From positions 248,001 to 312,000 of the forward strand of contig FONB01000005.1 of NCBI GenBank assembly GCA_900112785.1: a stretch of DNA of 64,000 nucleotides, written 5' to 3'. A model generated the notes under the pieces. It searched no databases, had not been told where the DNA came from, and saw only the letters and a list, made by a program, of their open reading frames with translations. The stretch comes from Phytobacter palmae. Lineage in GTDB: Bacteria; Pseudomonadota; Gammaproteobacteria; Enterobacterales; Enterobacteriaceae. The position numbers and the translations under genes are program-made. Positions 54,576 to 64,000 of the stretch are shown in pieces (within the stretch, counting starts at the first letter, position 1; each line of letters starts with the position of its first letter).

Positions 54576-57500
54576 TTACTCTCCTGCCAGACGCTTGTAC
54601 TGGGCGTAGCGGTCTTTCGCATCCTGCTCAGTCTGGGTAAACAGACTGTCGGCGACCTCCGGCGAGGTACGGCCCAGCGAGGCATAGCGCACTTCACCCA
54701 TCAGGAAGTCACGGAAGCTCTCCTCTGGCTCTTCCGAATCGAGAATAAACGGGTTCTTCCCTTTAGCCAGTAACTGCGGGTTATAGCGCCAGAGGTGCCA
54801 GTAACCAGCCTCCACCGCGCGTTTCGCCTCGCTGATACTGCGCCCCATCCCGGCTTTCAGTCCGTGGTTAATACAGGCCGCGTAGGCGATCACCAGCGAC
54901 GGTCCCGGCCAGGCTTCGGCTTCGGCAATTGCCCGCAGCGTCTGGGCTTTATCAGCCCCCATCGCCACTTGCGCTACATACACGTTGCCGTAGCTGACGG
55001 CCATCATCCCCAGATCCTTTTTACGCGTCCGTTTGCCTTCGGCGGCAAACTTGGCGATGGCGGCCACCGGGGTGGATTTCGACGACTGCCCGCCGGTATT
55101 GGAATAGACCTCGGTATCAAACACCAGGATATTTACATCCTCACCGGAAGCCAGCACATGATCGAGGCCACCAAAACCAATGTCGTACGCCCAGCCATCG
55201 CCACCAAAGATCCACTGCGAGCGCTTGGTGAAGTAATCCTGGTTTTGATACAGGCGATTGAGCAGGTCATCATCTCCCTTCTCAGCCGCCAGCAGCGCGC
55301 TCAGTTTTTCTGCCCGCGCACGGGTTCCTTCGCCGAGATCTTTATGTTCCAGCCAGTCGCGCAGGGCCTGCTGTAAATCCGGATGCAGCGGCTTTTCCAG
55401 CACGCTGGCCGCATCGCTCGCCAGCTGTTCGCGAATGGCGCGCCCCCCCAGCATCATCCCCAGACCAAACTCGGCGTTATCTTCAAACAGTGAATTTGCC
55501 CAGGCCGGCCCCTGGCCTTTATGGTTAGTGGTCCACGGAATGGACGGTGCGCTGGCCCCCCAAATGGAGGAACAACCCGTGGCGTTGGCAATCATCATCC
55601 GATCGCCAAAAAGCTGGGTAATTAAGCGTGCATACGGGGTTTCGCCGCATCCCGCGCAGGCGCCGGAAAACTCCAGTAATGGGGTTTCGAACTGGCAGCC
55701 TTTCACCGTGGCTTTGTTGAACGGATTCTCTTTGGGCGTTAGGGCCAGCGCATGGTCCCACACCGGGATCATATGGCGCTGGCTGTCGAGGGGTTTCATG
55801 GCCAGGGCTTTACCTTTCGACGGGCAAATGTCAACGCAGTTGCCACAGCCAGAGCAGTCGAGCGGCGAGACCGCCAGATGATACTCATAGTGTTTAGCCC
55901 CCTGCGCCATCTTGCTCAGTAGCGCAGCAGGCGCAACTTCCCGTTCCTCACTGCTCAACAGCGCCGGGCGAATGGCCGCATGCGGGCAGATAAAGGCGCA
56001 CTGATTACACTGAGTACACCCTTCTGGCTGCCAGACCGGCACCTGCATGGCGATACCGCGTTTCTCCCATGCGGCGGTGCCGGGGGGAAATGTTCCGTCC
56101 TCCATGCCAAGAAAAGCGCTGACAGGCAGCCTGTCGCCGTTCTGGCGGTTCATTGGTTCGAGGATATTGCGAATAAAGTCCGGCATCATTTTGCCGTCAT
56201 CCTCCGCCTCTTCTTCAACATAAGCCCAGTGGTCGGGAACGATAATCTCCTGTAGCGCATCCATCCCCAGATCGATAGCGGCATTATTCATATCCACCAC
56301 GTTCTGCCCTTTGCTGCCGTAGGATTTCGCTACCGCTTTTTTAAGGTGCGCCGAGGCGGTTTTGGCATCAATGATATCGGTCAGTTTAAAAAATGCCGCC
56401 TGCATCAACATATTGAACCGCCCGCCAAGCCCCAGTTTACGCGCGATATCGACCGCGTTCAGGGTGTAAAACCGCACCCCCTGGCGGGCAATAATGCGCT
56501 TCATTTTATTCGGCAGATGACGTTCGATCTCTTCGCCAAACCAGGTGCAGTTAAGCAGGAAGATCCCGCCCGGATTGATACCATCCAGCAGATCATATTT
56601 GTCCACATAGGACTGTTGGGAACAGGCAATAAAATCCGCATTATGAATAAGGTACGGCGAGGTGATCGGACGCTTGCCAAAGCGCAGGTGCGACATGGTT
56701 ATGCCACCGGATTTTTTCGAATCATAGGCAAAATAGGCCTGCGCGAACATCGGTGTGTTATCGCCGATAATTTTAATAGCGTTCTTATTGGCACTGACCG
56801 TACCGTCGGAACCCAGCCCCCAGAATTTACAGGCGGTGATGCCTTCACGGGAGACGTGAATGTCATAAACCGGAACCGGCAGCGAGGTATGGGTCACATC
56901 ATCAAAAATGCCCACCGTGAAGCCATCCATCGGCAGCGGTTTTTTCAGGTTTTCGAACACGGAAACAATATGGCCAGGCAGGACATCTTTACCGCCCAGG
57001 GCATAGCGTCCGCCGACAATCAGCGGCGGGTTTTCGTGATGATAGAAAGCATTTTTGACATCCAGGCACAGTGGTTCCGCCTGCGCCCCTGGCTCTTTGG
57101 TACGATCGAGTACAGCAATACGCTTCACACTGGCGGGGATCTTCGCCATAAAATGGGCCAGCGAGAAAGGACGAAACAGATGCACAGAAACCAGGCCGAC
57201 TTTTTCACCGCTGTCTATCATCGCATCCACCACCTCCTGGATGGTGTCACATACCGATCCCATCGCGATGATGATTTGCTCAGCATCCGGTGAGCCGTAG
57301 TAATCAAACAGATGGTATTCGCGCCCGGTGATGCGATGAATCTCCGCCATATAACCTTCGACGATATCCGGCAGTGCCTGATAAAAGCGGTTCGAGGCCT
57401 CACGCTCCTGAAAATAGATGTCCGGGTTCTGCGCCGTGCCGCGAATGACCGGGTGATCAGGGTTTAAGGCGTTGCGGCGAAACTGGTTAAGCGCCTCCTG

Positions 57501-58088
57501 ATCCAGTAACGGCGCCAGCGCTTCATGCTCAAGCACCTCGATTTTCTGGATTTCATGGGAGGTACGAAAGCCGTCAAAGAAGTTGATAAACGGCACACGA
57601 CCTTTAATGGCGGCGAGGTGCGCCACCGCCGACAGATCCATCACCTGCTGGACATTGTTTTCCGCCAGCATCGCACAACCGGTCTGGCGCACGGCCATAA
57701 CGTCCTGATGATCGCCGAAGATATTCAGCGAGTTGGTCGCCAGCGCCCTGGCGCTGACATGAAACACCCCAGGCAGCAGCTCACCTGCAATTTTGTACAG
57801 ATTGGGGATCATCAGCAGCAATCCCTGGGACGCGGTATAGGTTGTGGTCAGCGCCCCCGCCTGTAATGCGCCGTGTACCGCCCCTGCCGCACCGGCTTCT
57901 GACTGCATCTCCATTAAACGCACCGGTTGACCAAACAGGTTTTTCTTACCCTGTGCCGTCCATTCGTCGACGTTTTCCGCCATCGGCGTTGAGGGGGTGA
58001 TGGGATAAATCGCCGCAACATCAGTAAAGGCATAGGAGATCCAGGCCGCCGCAGCGTTGCCATCCATCGTTTTCATCTTTCCGGACAT
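54576..58088 (-). CDS. nifJ: Pyruvate:flavodoxin oxidoreductase
   Basis: This 1170-residue enzyme oxidises pyruvate to acetyl-CoA and CO2 and reduces flavodoxin (NifF), the electron donor of NifH. Its length matches Klebsiella NifJ. The N-terminal PFOR part contains IYPITPSTPMAE, the two ferredoxin-like motifs read CTQCNQCAFICP and CSGCGNCVDICP, and CAGCGETPY with later GDGWAYDIGFGGLDH belongs to the thiamine diphosphate domain. The ATG at 58088 has GAGGAA upstream; the frame continues 36 codons further but that part is promoter. A sigma-54 promoter lies at 58156-58171 and a NifA site at 58278, so it is a nif gene rather than a fermentative homologue. Confidence 0.96.
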   Translation of the reverse strand: MSGKMKTMDGNAAAAWISYAFTDVAAIYPITPSTPMAENVDEWTAQGKKNLFGQPVRLMEMQSEAGAAGAVHGALQAGALTTTYTASQGLLLMIPNLYKIAGELLPGVFHVSARALATNSLNIFGDHQDVMAVRQTGCAMLAENNVQQVMDLSAVAHLAAIKGRVPFINFFDGFRTSHEIQKIEVLEHEALAPLLDQEALNQFRRNALNPDHPVIRGTAQNPDIYFQEREASNRFYQALPDIVEGYMAEIHRITGREYHLFDYYGSPDAEQIIIAMGSVCDTIQEVVDAMIDSGEKVGLVSVHLFRPFSLAHFMAKIPASVKRIAVLDRTKEPGAQAEPLCLDVKNAFYHHENPPLIVGGRYALGGKDVLPGHIVSVFENLKKPLPMDGFTVGIFDDVTHTSLPVPVYDIHVSREGITACKFWGLGSDGTVSANKNAIKIIGDNTPMFAQAYFAYDSKKSGGITMSHLRFGKRPITSPYLIHNADFIACSQQSYVDKYDLLDGINPGGIFLLNCTWFGEEIERHLPNKMKRIIARQGVRFYTLNAVDIARKLGLGGRFNMLMQAAFFKLTDIIDAKTASAHLKKAVAKSYGSKGQNVVDMNNAAIDLGMDALQEIIVPDHWAYVEEEAEDDGKMMPDFIRNILEPMNRQNGDRLPVSAFLGMEDGTFPPGTAAWEKRGIAMQVPVWQPEGCTQCNQCAFICPHAAIRPALLSSEEREVAPAALLSKMAQGAKHYEYHLAVSPLDCSGCGNCVDICPSKGKALAMKPLDSQRHMIPVWDHALALTPKENPFNKATVKGCQFETPLLEFSGACAGCGETPYARLITQLFGDRMMIANATGCSSIWGASAPSIPWTTNHKGQGPAWANSLFEDNAEFGLGMMLGGRAIREQLASDAASVLEKPLHPDLQQALRDWLEHKDLGEGTRARAEKLSALLAAEKGDDDLLNRLYQNQDYFTKRSQWIFGGDGWAYDIGFGGLDHVLASGEDVNILVFDTEVYSNTGGQSSKSTPVAAIAKFAAEGKRTRKKDLGMMAVSYGNVYVAQVAMGADKAQTLRAIAEAEAWPGPSLVIAYAACINHGLKAGMGRSISEAKRAVEAGYWHLWRYNPQLLAKGKNPFILDSEEPEESFRDFLMGEVRYASLGRTSPEVADSLFTQTEQDAKDRYAQYKRLAGE

Positions 58089-58155
58089 TTCTCGTTCCTC
58101 GAATGTGAGAGGCAAAGTCGCCGTCTGCTGACGGCAAACCGTAGTACCCCTGCAT

Positions 58156-58171
58156 TGCACAGCCTGTGCCA
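58156..58171 (-). promoter_or_regulatory. Sigma-54 promoter of nifJ
   Basis: The minus strand reads TGGCACAGGCTGTGCA, with GG (-24) and GC (-12) separated by ten bases as required for RpoN. Transcription would start near 58146, about 58 bases before the nifJ ATG. Confidence 0.8.
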
Positions 58172-58277
58172 CATCGGAAAGACGCAATAAACGCACATAA
58201 ATTCAATCGATTAGTGAAAACTGACCGCGTGTTGATATGTCGACATTGCGCGGAATAAGACAGGCGGTACGACATCC

Positions 58278-58293
58278 TGTTGAACAGCTAACA
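58278..58293. promoter_or_regulatory. NifA upstream activator site, nifJ-proximal
   Basis: TGT-N10-ACA (TGT at 58278-58280, ACA at 58291-58293). It lies about 140 bases upstream of the predicted nifJ start, the usual NifA distance, and about 190 from that of nifH. Confidence 0.7.
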
Positions 58294-58336
58294 AAGTGTC
58301 AGCGCCGCCACGCCAGCGCCTGACGCAGCGGCGAAT

Positions 58337-58352
58337 TGTCCTGTTTCCAACA
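58337..58352. promoter_or_regulatory. NifA upstream activator site, nifH-proximal
   Basis: TGT-N10-ACA (TGT at 58337-58339, ACA at 58350-58352), centred about 130 bases before the predicted nifH transcription start. Confidence 0.78.
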
Positions 58353-58448
58353 ATTGGTCTGCATATTGTTCAGTGTTTGTTTTGCCACTCACAGAGGTGA
58401 TAAATATAAAACTCAATAAATACAATAAATTATCCGTTCTGGCACGGC

Positions 58449-58464
58449 TGGTATGTTCCCTGCA
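58449..58464 (+). promoter_or_regulatory. Sigma-54 promoter of nifHDKTY
   Basis: TGGTATGTTCCCTGCA has GG at 58450-58451 and GC at 58462-58463, ten bases apart. The CCC before the -12 GC instead of TTT is the feature that makes the Klebsiella nifH promoter a weak binder of RpoN holoenzyme and strictly dependent on NifA. Transcription would start near 58474; AGGAGA at 58490-58495 is the nifH ribosome site. Confidence 0.85.
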
Positions 58465-58472
58465 CTACGTAA

Positions 58473-59384
<912 letters not shown>

Positions 59385-59409
59385 GCCGCCTTATAACAGG
59401 AACACAGTT

Positions 59410-60858
59410 ATGAGCAATGCAACAGGCGAACGTAATCTGGAAATTATCCAGGAAGTGCTGGAGATCTTTCCGGAAAAAACGCGCAAAGAACGCAGAAAGC
59501 ACATGATGGTGACAGACCCGGAGATGGAAAGCGTCGGGAAATGCATCATCTCTAACCGCAAATCGCAGCCGGGTGTAATGACCGTTCGCGGCTGCTCCTA
59601 CGCCGGTTCGAAAGGCGTGGTTTTCGGGCCTATTAAAGATATGGCCCATATCTCCCACGGCCCGATCGGCTGTGGGCAGTACTCCCGCGCCGGGCGTCGC
59701 AACTACTACACCGGCGTCAGCGGCGTTGACTCCTTCGGGACGCTGAACTTTACCTCTGACTTTCAGGAGCGCGATATCGTCTTCGGTGGCGATAAAAAGC
59801 TCAGCAAACTGATTGAGGAGATGGAGGAGCTGTTCCCGCTGACCAAAGGTATCTCCATTCAGTCGGAATGCCCGGTTGGCTTAATTGGCGACGATATCGA
59901 AGCGGTGGCGAATGCCAGTAAAAAAGCGCTCAACAAGCCGGTGATCCCGGTGCGTTGCGAAGGCTTTCGTGGCGTGTCGCAGTCCCTCGGCCACCATATC
60001 GCTAACGACGTGATCCGCGACTGGGTGCTGGATAACCGCGAAGGTAAACCCTTCGAATCCACTCCGTATGACGTGGCCATTATCGGCGATTACAACATTG
60101 GCGGTGACGCCTGGGCTTCGCGCATTCTCCTTGAAGAGATGGGGCTGCGCGTGGTGGCTCAGTGGTCCGGTGACGGCACGCTGGTCGAGATGGAAAACAC
60201 CCCGTTCGTGAAGCTCAATCTGGTGCACTGCTACCGCTCCATGAACTACATCTCTCGCCATATGGAAGAGAAACACGGAATTCCGTGGATGGAGTACAAC
60301 TTCTTTGGCCCGACCAAAATCGCCGAATCGCTGCGTAAAATCGCCGATCAATTTGACGACACCATCCGCGCGAATGCGGAAGCGGTGATCGCCAGATATC
60401 AGGCGCAGAACGACGCGATAATCGCCAAATATCGCCCGCGGCTCGAAGGGCGTAAAGTCCTGCTCTATATGGGTGGCCTGCGTCCTCGCCATGTGATCGG
60501 CGCGTATGAAGATTTGGGGATGGAGATTGTCGCCGCCGGGTATGAATTTGCCCATAACGACGATTACGACCGCACCCTGCCGGATCTTAAAGAGGGCACG
60601 CTGCTGTTCGATGACGCCAGCAGTTATGAGCTGGAAGCGTTCGTGAAGGCGATTAAGCCGGATCTCATTGGCTCGGGCATCAAGGAAAAATACATTTTCC
60701 AGAAAATGGGGGTTCCGTTCCGCCAGATGCACTCCTGGGATTACTCCGGCCCGTATCACGGCTATGACGGCTTTGCCATCTTCGCCCGCGATATGGACAT
60801 GACGCTCAACAATCCCGCCTGGGGCGAGTTGACCGCACCCTGGCTGAAATCAGCCTGA
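59410..60858 (+). CDS. nifD: Nitrogenase MoFe protein alpha chain
   Basis: This 482-residue alpha subunit binds FeMo-cofactor and half of the P-cluster. P-cluster cysteines C62 and C88 are seen, as are the FeMo-co ligands C274 (LVHCYRS) and H441 (QMHSWDYSG). The ATG at 59410 is 25 bases after nifH; the frame is open further upstream inside nifH but the conserved N-terminus starts here. It pairs with NifK as an alpha2-beta2 tetramer in the cytosol. Confidence 0.98.
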   Translation: MSNATGERNLEIIQEVLEIFPEKTRKERRKHMMVTDPEMESVGKCIISNRKSQPGVMTVRGCSYAGSKGVVFGPIKDMAHISHGPIGCGQYSRAGRRNYYTGVSGVDSFGTLNFTSDFQERDIVFGGDKKLSKLIEEMEELFPLTKGISIQSECPVGLIGDDIEAVANASKKALNKPVIPVRCEGFRGVSQSLGHHIANDVIRDWVLDNREGKPFESTPYDVAIIGDYNIGGDAWASRILLEEMGLRVVAQWSGDGTLVEMENTPFVKLNLVHCYRSMNYISRHMEEKHGIPWMEYNFFGPTKIAESLRKIADQFDDTIRANAEAVIARYQAQNDAIIAKYRPRLEGRKVLLYMGGLRPRHVIGAYEDLGMEIVAAGYEFAHNDDYDRTLPDLKEGTLLFDDASSYELEAFVKAIKPDLIGSGIKEKYIFQKMGVPFRQMHSWDYSGPYHGYDGFAIFARDMDMTLNNPAWGELTAPWLKSA

Positions 60859-60913
60859 ATACTATCCTGACATCCCGTTTGTTCACCGATTTGTGGCGCG
60901 GGAGGAGAACATC

Positions 60914-62476
60914 ATGAGCCAAACTGCTGAGAAAATTGTCGCCTGTCATCCGCTGTTTGAACAGGACGAATACCAGACGCTGTTTCGCAACAAGCGCGGT
61001 CTGGAAGAAGCGCACGACCCGCAGCGTGTGCAAGAGGTTTTTGAATGGACCACCACGGCGGAATACGAGGCGCTGAACTTTAAGCGCGAAGCGTTAACCG
61101 TCGATCCGGCGAAGGCCTGCCAGCCTTTAGGATCGGTGCTCTGTTCACTGGGGTTTGCCAATACGCTGCCCTATGTGCACGGTTCCCAGGGCTGCGTGGC
61201 CTATTTTCGCACCTATTTTAACCGTCATTTCAAAGAGCCGATCGCCTGTGTATCCGACTCAATGACGGAGGATGCGGCGGTATTCGGCGGCAACAACAAC
61301 CTCAACACCGGGTTGCAAAATGCCAGTGCCCTGTACAAACCGCAAGTCGTTGCGGTCTCTACCACCTGCATGGCGGAGGTCATCGGCGATGACCTGCAGG
61401 CCTTTATCGCTAACGCCAAAAAGGACGGGTTTATCGATGCCGCCATTCCGGTGCCGTATGCCCACACGCCAAGTTTTATCGGTAGCCATATCACCGGCTG
61501 GGACAACATGTTCGAAGGTTTCGCCCGCACTTTCACCGCTGATCATGTGGCACAACCCGGCAAACTGGCGAAGCTAAACCTGGTAACCGGTTTTGAAACC
61601 TACCTCGGCAATTACCGCGTGCTCAAACGCATGATGGCCCAGATGGATGTGCCCTGTAGCCTGCTGTCTGACCCTTCCGAGGTGTTAGATACCCCCGCCG
61701 ACGGCCACTACCGCATGTATGCGGGCGGCACAACGCAACAAGAGATGCGTGAAGCCCCCGATGCTATCGACACCCTGCTGCTGCAACCCTGGCATCTGGT
61801 GAAGAGTAAAAAAGTGGTGCAGGAGTCCTGGGGTCAGCCCGGCACAGAAGTGCAAATCCCGATGGGACTGGCCGGAACAGACGAACTGCTGATGGCCGTC
61901 AGTCAGTTGACCGGCAAACCGGTGGCGGATGAACTGACGCTCGAGCGTGGACGCCTGGTGGATATGATCCTCGATTCACACACCTGGCTGCACGGCAAGA
62001 AATTCGGTCTCTATGGCGATCCGGATTTTGTGATGGGGCTGACGCGTTTCCTGCTGGAGCTGGGCTGCGAACCGACGGTAATCCTCTGTCATAACGGCAG
62101 CAAGCGCTGGCAGAAAGCGATGAAGAAAATGCTTGAGGCGTCATCCTACGGTCAGGAGAGCGAGGTATTCATCAATTGCGACCTGTGGCATTTCCGCTCG
62201 CTGATGTTTACCCGTAAACCGGACTTTATGATCGGCAACTCATACGCCAAATTCATTCAGCGTGACACGCTGGCGAAAGGCGAACAGTTTGAAGTGCCGC
62301 TGATCCGCCTCGGCTTCCCGTTGTTCGACCGCCATCATCTGCATCGCCAGACCACCTGGGGTTATGAAGGGGCGATGAACATCGTCACCACCCTGGTCAA
62401 CGCCGTGCTGGAGAAAGTCGACCGCGATACCATCAAACTGGGCAAAACGGACTACAGCTTCGACCTTGTCCGCTAA
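60914..62476 (+). CDS. nifK: Nitrogenase MoFe protein beta chain
   Basis: This 520-residue beta subunit of dinitrogenase has the P-cluster cysteines C69 (KACQPLG), C94 (GSQGCVAYF) and C152 (STTCMAEVIGDD). Length equals Klebsiella NifK. The ATG at 60914 follows GGAGGAG; an ATG seven codons earlier (60893) lies before that site and is not used. Third gene of the operon. Confidence 0.98.
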   Translation: MSQTAEKIVACHPLFEQDEYQTLFRNKRGLEEAHDPQRVQEVFEWTTTAEYEALNFKREALTVDPAKACQPLGSVLCSLGFANTLPYVHGSQGCVAYFRTYFNRHFKEPIACVSDSMTEDAAVFGGNNNLNTGLQNASALYKPQVVAVSTTCMAEVIGDDLQAFIANAKKDGFIDAAIPVPYAHTPSFIGSHITGWDNMFEGFARTFTADHVAQPGKLAKLNLVTGFETYLGNYRVLKRMMAQMDVPCSLLSDPSEVLDTPADGHYRMYAGGTTQQEMREAPDAIDTLLLQPWHLVKSKKVVQESWGQPGTEVQIPMGLAGTDELLMAVSQLTGKPVADELTLERGRLVDMILDSHTWLHGKKFGLYGDPDFVMGLTRFLLELGCEPTVILCHNGSKRWQKAMKKMLEASSYGQESEVFINCDLWHFRSLMFTRKPDFMIGNSYAKFIQRDTLAKGEQFEVPLIRLGFPLFDRHHLHRQTTWGYEGAMNIVTTLVNAVLEKVDRDTIKLGKTDYSFDLVR

Positions 62477-62485
62477 CCATTACGC

Positions 62486-62504
62486 GCCCCGCCCTGTGCG
62501 GGGC
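62486..62504 (+). terminator. Intercistronic hairpin between nifK and nifT
   Basis: GCCCCGC at 62486-62492 pairs with GCGGGGC at 62498-62504 around a five-base loop. No T-run follows (CGCAAAGGGG), so it is more likely an mRNA stability or partial attenuation element than a full terminator. Confidence 0.45.
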
Positions 62505-62520
62505 CGCAAAGGGGAAAAAG

Positions 62521-62739
62521 ATGCCAATAGTGATATTTCGTGAGCGCGGACCGGACCTCTGGTGCTACATCGCTAAACAGGACCTTGAGGCAAAAGTCAT
62601 CGCGATTGAACATGACACCCCGGATAACTGGGGTGGCGCTATTTCTCTGGAAGGGGGACGCCAGTATATCGTCAGCCTGCAACCTGGACGGCCCACCTTC
62701 CCCATCAGCCTGCGCGCCACGCGCGGCGCGCTTTTGTGA
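62521..62739 (+). CDS. nifT: NifT/FixU protein
   Basis: This 72-residue NifT/FixU protein begins PIVIFRERGPDLWCYIAKQDLEA and ends with FPISLRATRGALL, the conserved family sequence. Its function is not settled; it is dispensable in Klebsiella and may help maturation. GGGGAAAAAG lies before the ATG. The nifY start follows 10 bases after the stop. Confidence 0.95.
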   Translation: MPIVIFRERGPDLWCYIAKQDLEAKVIAIEHDTPDNWGGAISLEGGRQYIVSLQPGRPTFPISLRATRGALL

Positions 62740-62749
62740 AGGAGGTCAG

Positions 62750-63409
62750 ATGAACGATAACGATGTCCTTTTCTGGCGCATGCTGGCGCTATTCCAGTGT
62801 CTGCCGGAGCTGCAACCGGCGCAAATACTGGCCTGGCTTACGGGAGAGCGCGACGACGCCCTAACCCCGGCGTACCTTGATAAGCTTAATGTTCGCGAAC
62901 TTGAAGCCACCTTTCCATCTGAAACGGCGATGATGTCGCCCGCGCGCTGGAGTCGCGTCAAAGCATGCCTTCACGGTACGCTGCCCGCGCACCTGCAGGT
63001 AAAAAACACATCCCGTCAGGGGCAATTACGGGTGGCTTTTTGTTCGCTGGATGGATTGCTGATCAATGGTCATTTTGGTCAGGGGCGGCTCTTTTTTATC
63101 TATGCCTTTGATGAACAAGGCGGATGGCTGCATGCGTTACGTCGTCTTCCCTCAGCCCCACAACCCCTGGAGCCGAATGAAGTTCGCGCGCAGTTATTGA
63201 GCGATTGCCACCTGTTGTTTTGTGAAGCGATTGGCGGGCCCGCTGCCGCCCGGCTGATTCGCCACAATATCCACCCTATGAAAGTGTCGCCAGGGATGTC
63301 CATTGCCGCCCAGTGTGATGCCATTACCTCACTGCTGCGCGGTCGTCTGCCACCGTGGCTGGCAAAACGTCTTGAGAAAGCCAACCCACTGGAAGAACGG
63401 GTGTTTTAA
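62750..63409 (+). CDS. nifY: NifY, apo-dinitrogenase/cofactor-binding protein
   Basis: This 219-residue protein binds apo-NifDK and FeMo-co precursors during maturation. The C-terminal dinitrogenase iron-molybdenum cofactor-binding domain (LRVAFCSLDGLLINGHFGQGRLFFIYAFD, about residues 85-115) is clear, and the N-terminal part is the NifY/NafY helical region (FWRMLALFQCLPELQPAQIL). The ATG at 62750 follows AAGGAGG. Last gene of the nifHDKTY transcript; a ten-base hairpin starts 7 bases after the stop. Confidence 0.95.
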   Translation: MNDNDVLFWRMLALFQCLPELQPAQILAWLTGERDDALTPAYLDKLNVRELEATFPSETAMMSPARWSRVKACLHGTLPAHLQVKNTSRQGQLRVAFCSLDGLLINGHFGQGRLFFIYAFDEQGGWLHALRRLPSAPQPLEPNEVRAQLLSDCHLLFCEAIGGPAAARLIRHNIHPMKVSPGMSIAAQCDAITSLLRGRLPPWLAKRLEKANPLEERVF

Positions 63410-63416
63410 TCTGCCC

Positions 63417-63451
63417 GATCCCCTGCGATTGATCCAGATATGCAGGGGATC
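63417..63451 (+). terminator. Hairpin at end of nifHDKTY
   Basis: GATCCCCTGC at 63417-63426 pairs perfectly with GCAGGGGATC at 63442-63451 around a 15-base loop. The sequence after it (ATTCCCGTTGTCC) is poor in T, so it may end transcription only partly. Confidence 0.6.
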
Positions 63452-63486
63452 ATTCCCGTTGTCCTCAATATGCCAATTGTCTGCTT

Positions 63487-63502
63487 TGTCGCAAACCCGA
63501 CA
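63487..63502. promoter_or_regulatory. NifA upstream activator site of nifE
   Basis: TGT-N10-ACA (TGT at 63487-63489, ACA at 63500-63502), centred about 66 bases before the predicted nifE start. This is closer than the usual 80-150 bases. Confidence 0.6.
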
Positions 63503-63534
63503 GTAACTTCCCTTTAAAAATCAACGACTCATTC

Positions 63535-63551
63535 CTGGCTTGCGAATTGCA
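63535..63551 (+). promoter_or_regulatory. Sigma-54 promoter of nifE operon
   Basis: CTGGCTTGCGAATTGCA has GG at 63537-63538 and GC at 63549-63550, ten bases apart, with a good TTGCA -12 element. Transcription would start near 63561, 27 bases before the nifE ATG. Confidence 0.8.
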
Positions 63552-63587
63552 ACATGGCTCACAGCCCAACAAGTCAATGAGGTCACT

Positions 63588-64000
63588 ATGAAGGGAAATG
63601 ACATTCTCGCGCTGCTGGATGAACCCGCCTGCGAACACAATCATAAACAAAAATCCGGCTGTAGCGCCCCCAAACCCGGAGCAACGGCAGGTGGTTGCGC
63701 GTTTGATGGTGCGCAAATCACTCTGTTGCCATTATCGGATGTGGCCCATCTGGTCCACGGGCCGATTGGCTGTACGGGAAGCTCCTGGGATAACCGGGGC
63801 AGCATGAGCTCCGGCCCCAGTCTCAACCGGCTCGGTTTTACCACCGATTTAAATGAGCAGGATGTGATCATGGGGCGTGGCGAACGGCGGCTTTTCCATG
63901 CGGTGCGCCATATCGTTAACCGCTATCACCCCTCTGCGGTGTTTATCTATAACACCTGCGTCCCGGCGATGGAGGGTGACGATATTGATGCCGTGTGTCA
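63588..64000 (+). CDS. nifE: NifE, FeMo-cofactor scaffold alpha subunit (3' end outside window)
   Basis: These are the first 137 codons of NifE, one half of the NifEN scaffold on which FeMo-co is completed. The reading from the ATG at 63588 gives [20 protein letters not shown], then [43 protein letters not shown] and [18 protein letters not shown], nearly identical to Klebsiella NifE. Cysteines equivalent to the P-cluster ligands of NifD are present. The ATG has TGAGGT upstream. The frame remains open to the window end. Confidence 0.95.
   Translation, partial: MKGNDILALLDEPACEHNHKQKSGCSAPKPGATAGGCAFDGAQITLLPLSDVAHLVHGPIGCTGSSWDNRGSMSSGPSLNRLGFTTDLNEQDVIMGRGERRLFHAVRHIVNRYHPSAVFIYNTCVPAMEGDDIDAVC

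Noticed and set aside
56346-57293. Plus-strand frame of 315 codons
   Set aside because: Antisense shadow of nifJ, which has full conserved motifs on the other strand.
59881-60759. Minus-strand frame of 292 codons
   Set aside because: Antisense shadow of nifD.

Overview
The window comes from a nitrogen-fixing member of the Enterobacteriaceae. The right end carries nifJ divergent from nifH-D-K-T-Y, followed by the start of nifE, in the order and protein lengths known from Klebsiella. The rest of the gene complement (treZ-treY-glgX cluster, tehA, MocR/EamA pair, GntP permease with a hydroxybutyrate dehydrogenase) fits the Kosakonia/Klebsiella/Enterobacter group. Kosakonia is my best guess, but the genus cannot be proven from the sequence alone. 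No tRNA, rRNA, CRISPR array, integrase or transposase was seen.

Layout. 1-19.2 kb is an ordinary mosaic of metabolic and regulatory genes: hydroxybutyrate uptake and oxidation, a sulfur-sensing ArsR with two YeeE half-transporters, cytochrome b561, a DeoR/Nudix/DUF4406 group, a TIM-barrel gene with a divergent GntR regulator, three enzymes making trehalose from maltooligosaccharides, TehA, a divergent MocR regulator and EamA exporter, and a DapA-family aldolase. Convergent gene ends are mostly closed by clear hairpins.

19.2-45.1 kb is one block of 17 genes, all on the minus strand, encoding a contractile injection system of the extracellular (eCIS; Afp/PVC-like) kind. In transcription order it holds a DUF4255 terminator protein, an unknown protein, sheath, two tube proteins, DUF5908, LysM tube-adaptor, VgrG-like spike, PAAR tip, gp25, two large baseplate proteins, tape measure, two unrecognised helical proteins, an AAA+ ATPase and a 1339-residue protein with an N-terminal DUF4157 domain. 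That last protein is the probable cargo. No capsid, terminase or integrase accompanies it, so it is not a prophage. About 1 kb of AT-rich non-coding DNA precedes it.

46.1-51.8 kb holds an M24-peptidase-like protein and a LysR regulator divergent from an MHS-type transporter and an amidase, which looks like an uptake/hydrolysis unit for an unknown amide. 51.9-54.4 kb is a strikingly AT-rich two-gene unit, an HNH nuclease and an AAA ATPase, matching the Septu (PtuAB) anti-phage architecture and lodged directly beside nifJ.

54.5-64 kb is the nif region. The nifJ-nifH intergenic region contains two TGT-N10-ACA NifA sites and two opposed sigma-54 promoters, one pair for each direction. A further NifA site and sigma-54 promoter precede nifE. 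NifJ supplies low-potential electrons from pyruvate, NifH is the Fe protein, NifDK is the MoFe protein, and NifT, NifY and NifE belong to cofactor assembly and enzyme maturation.
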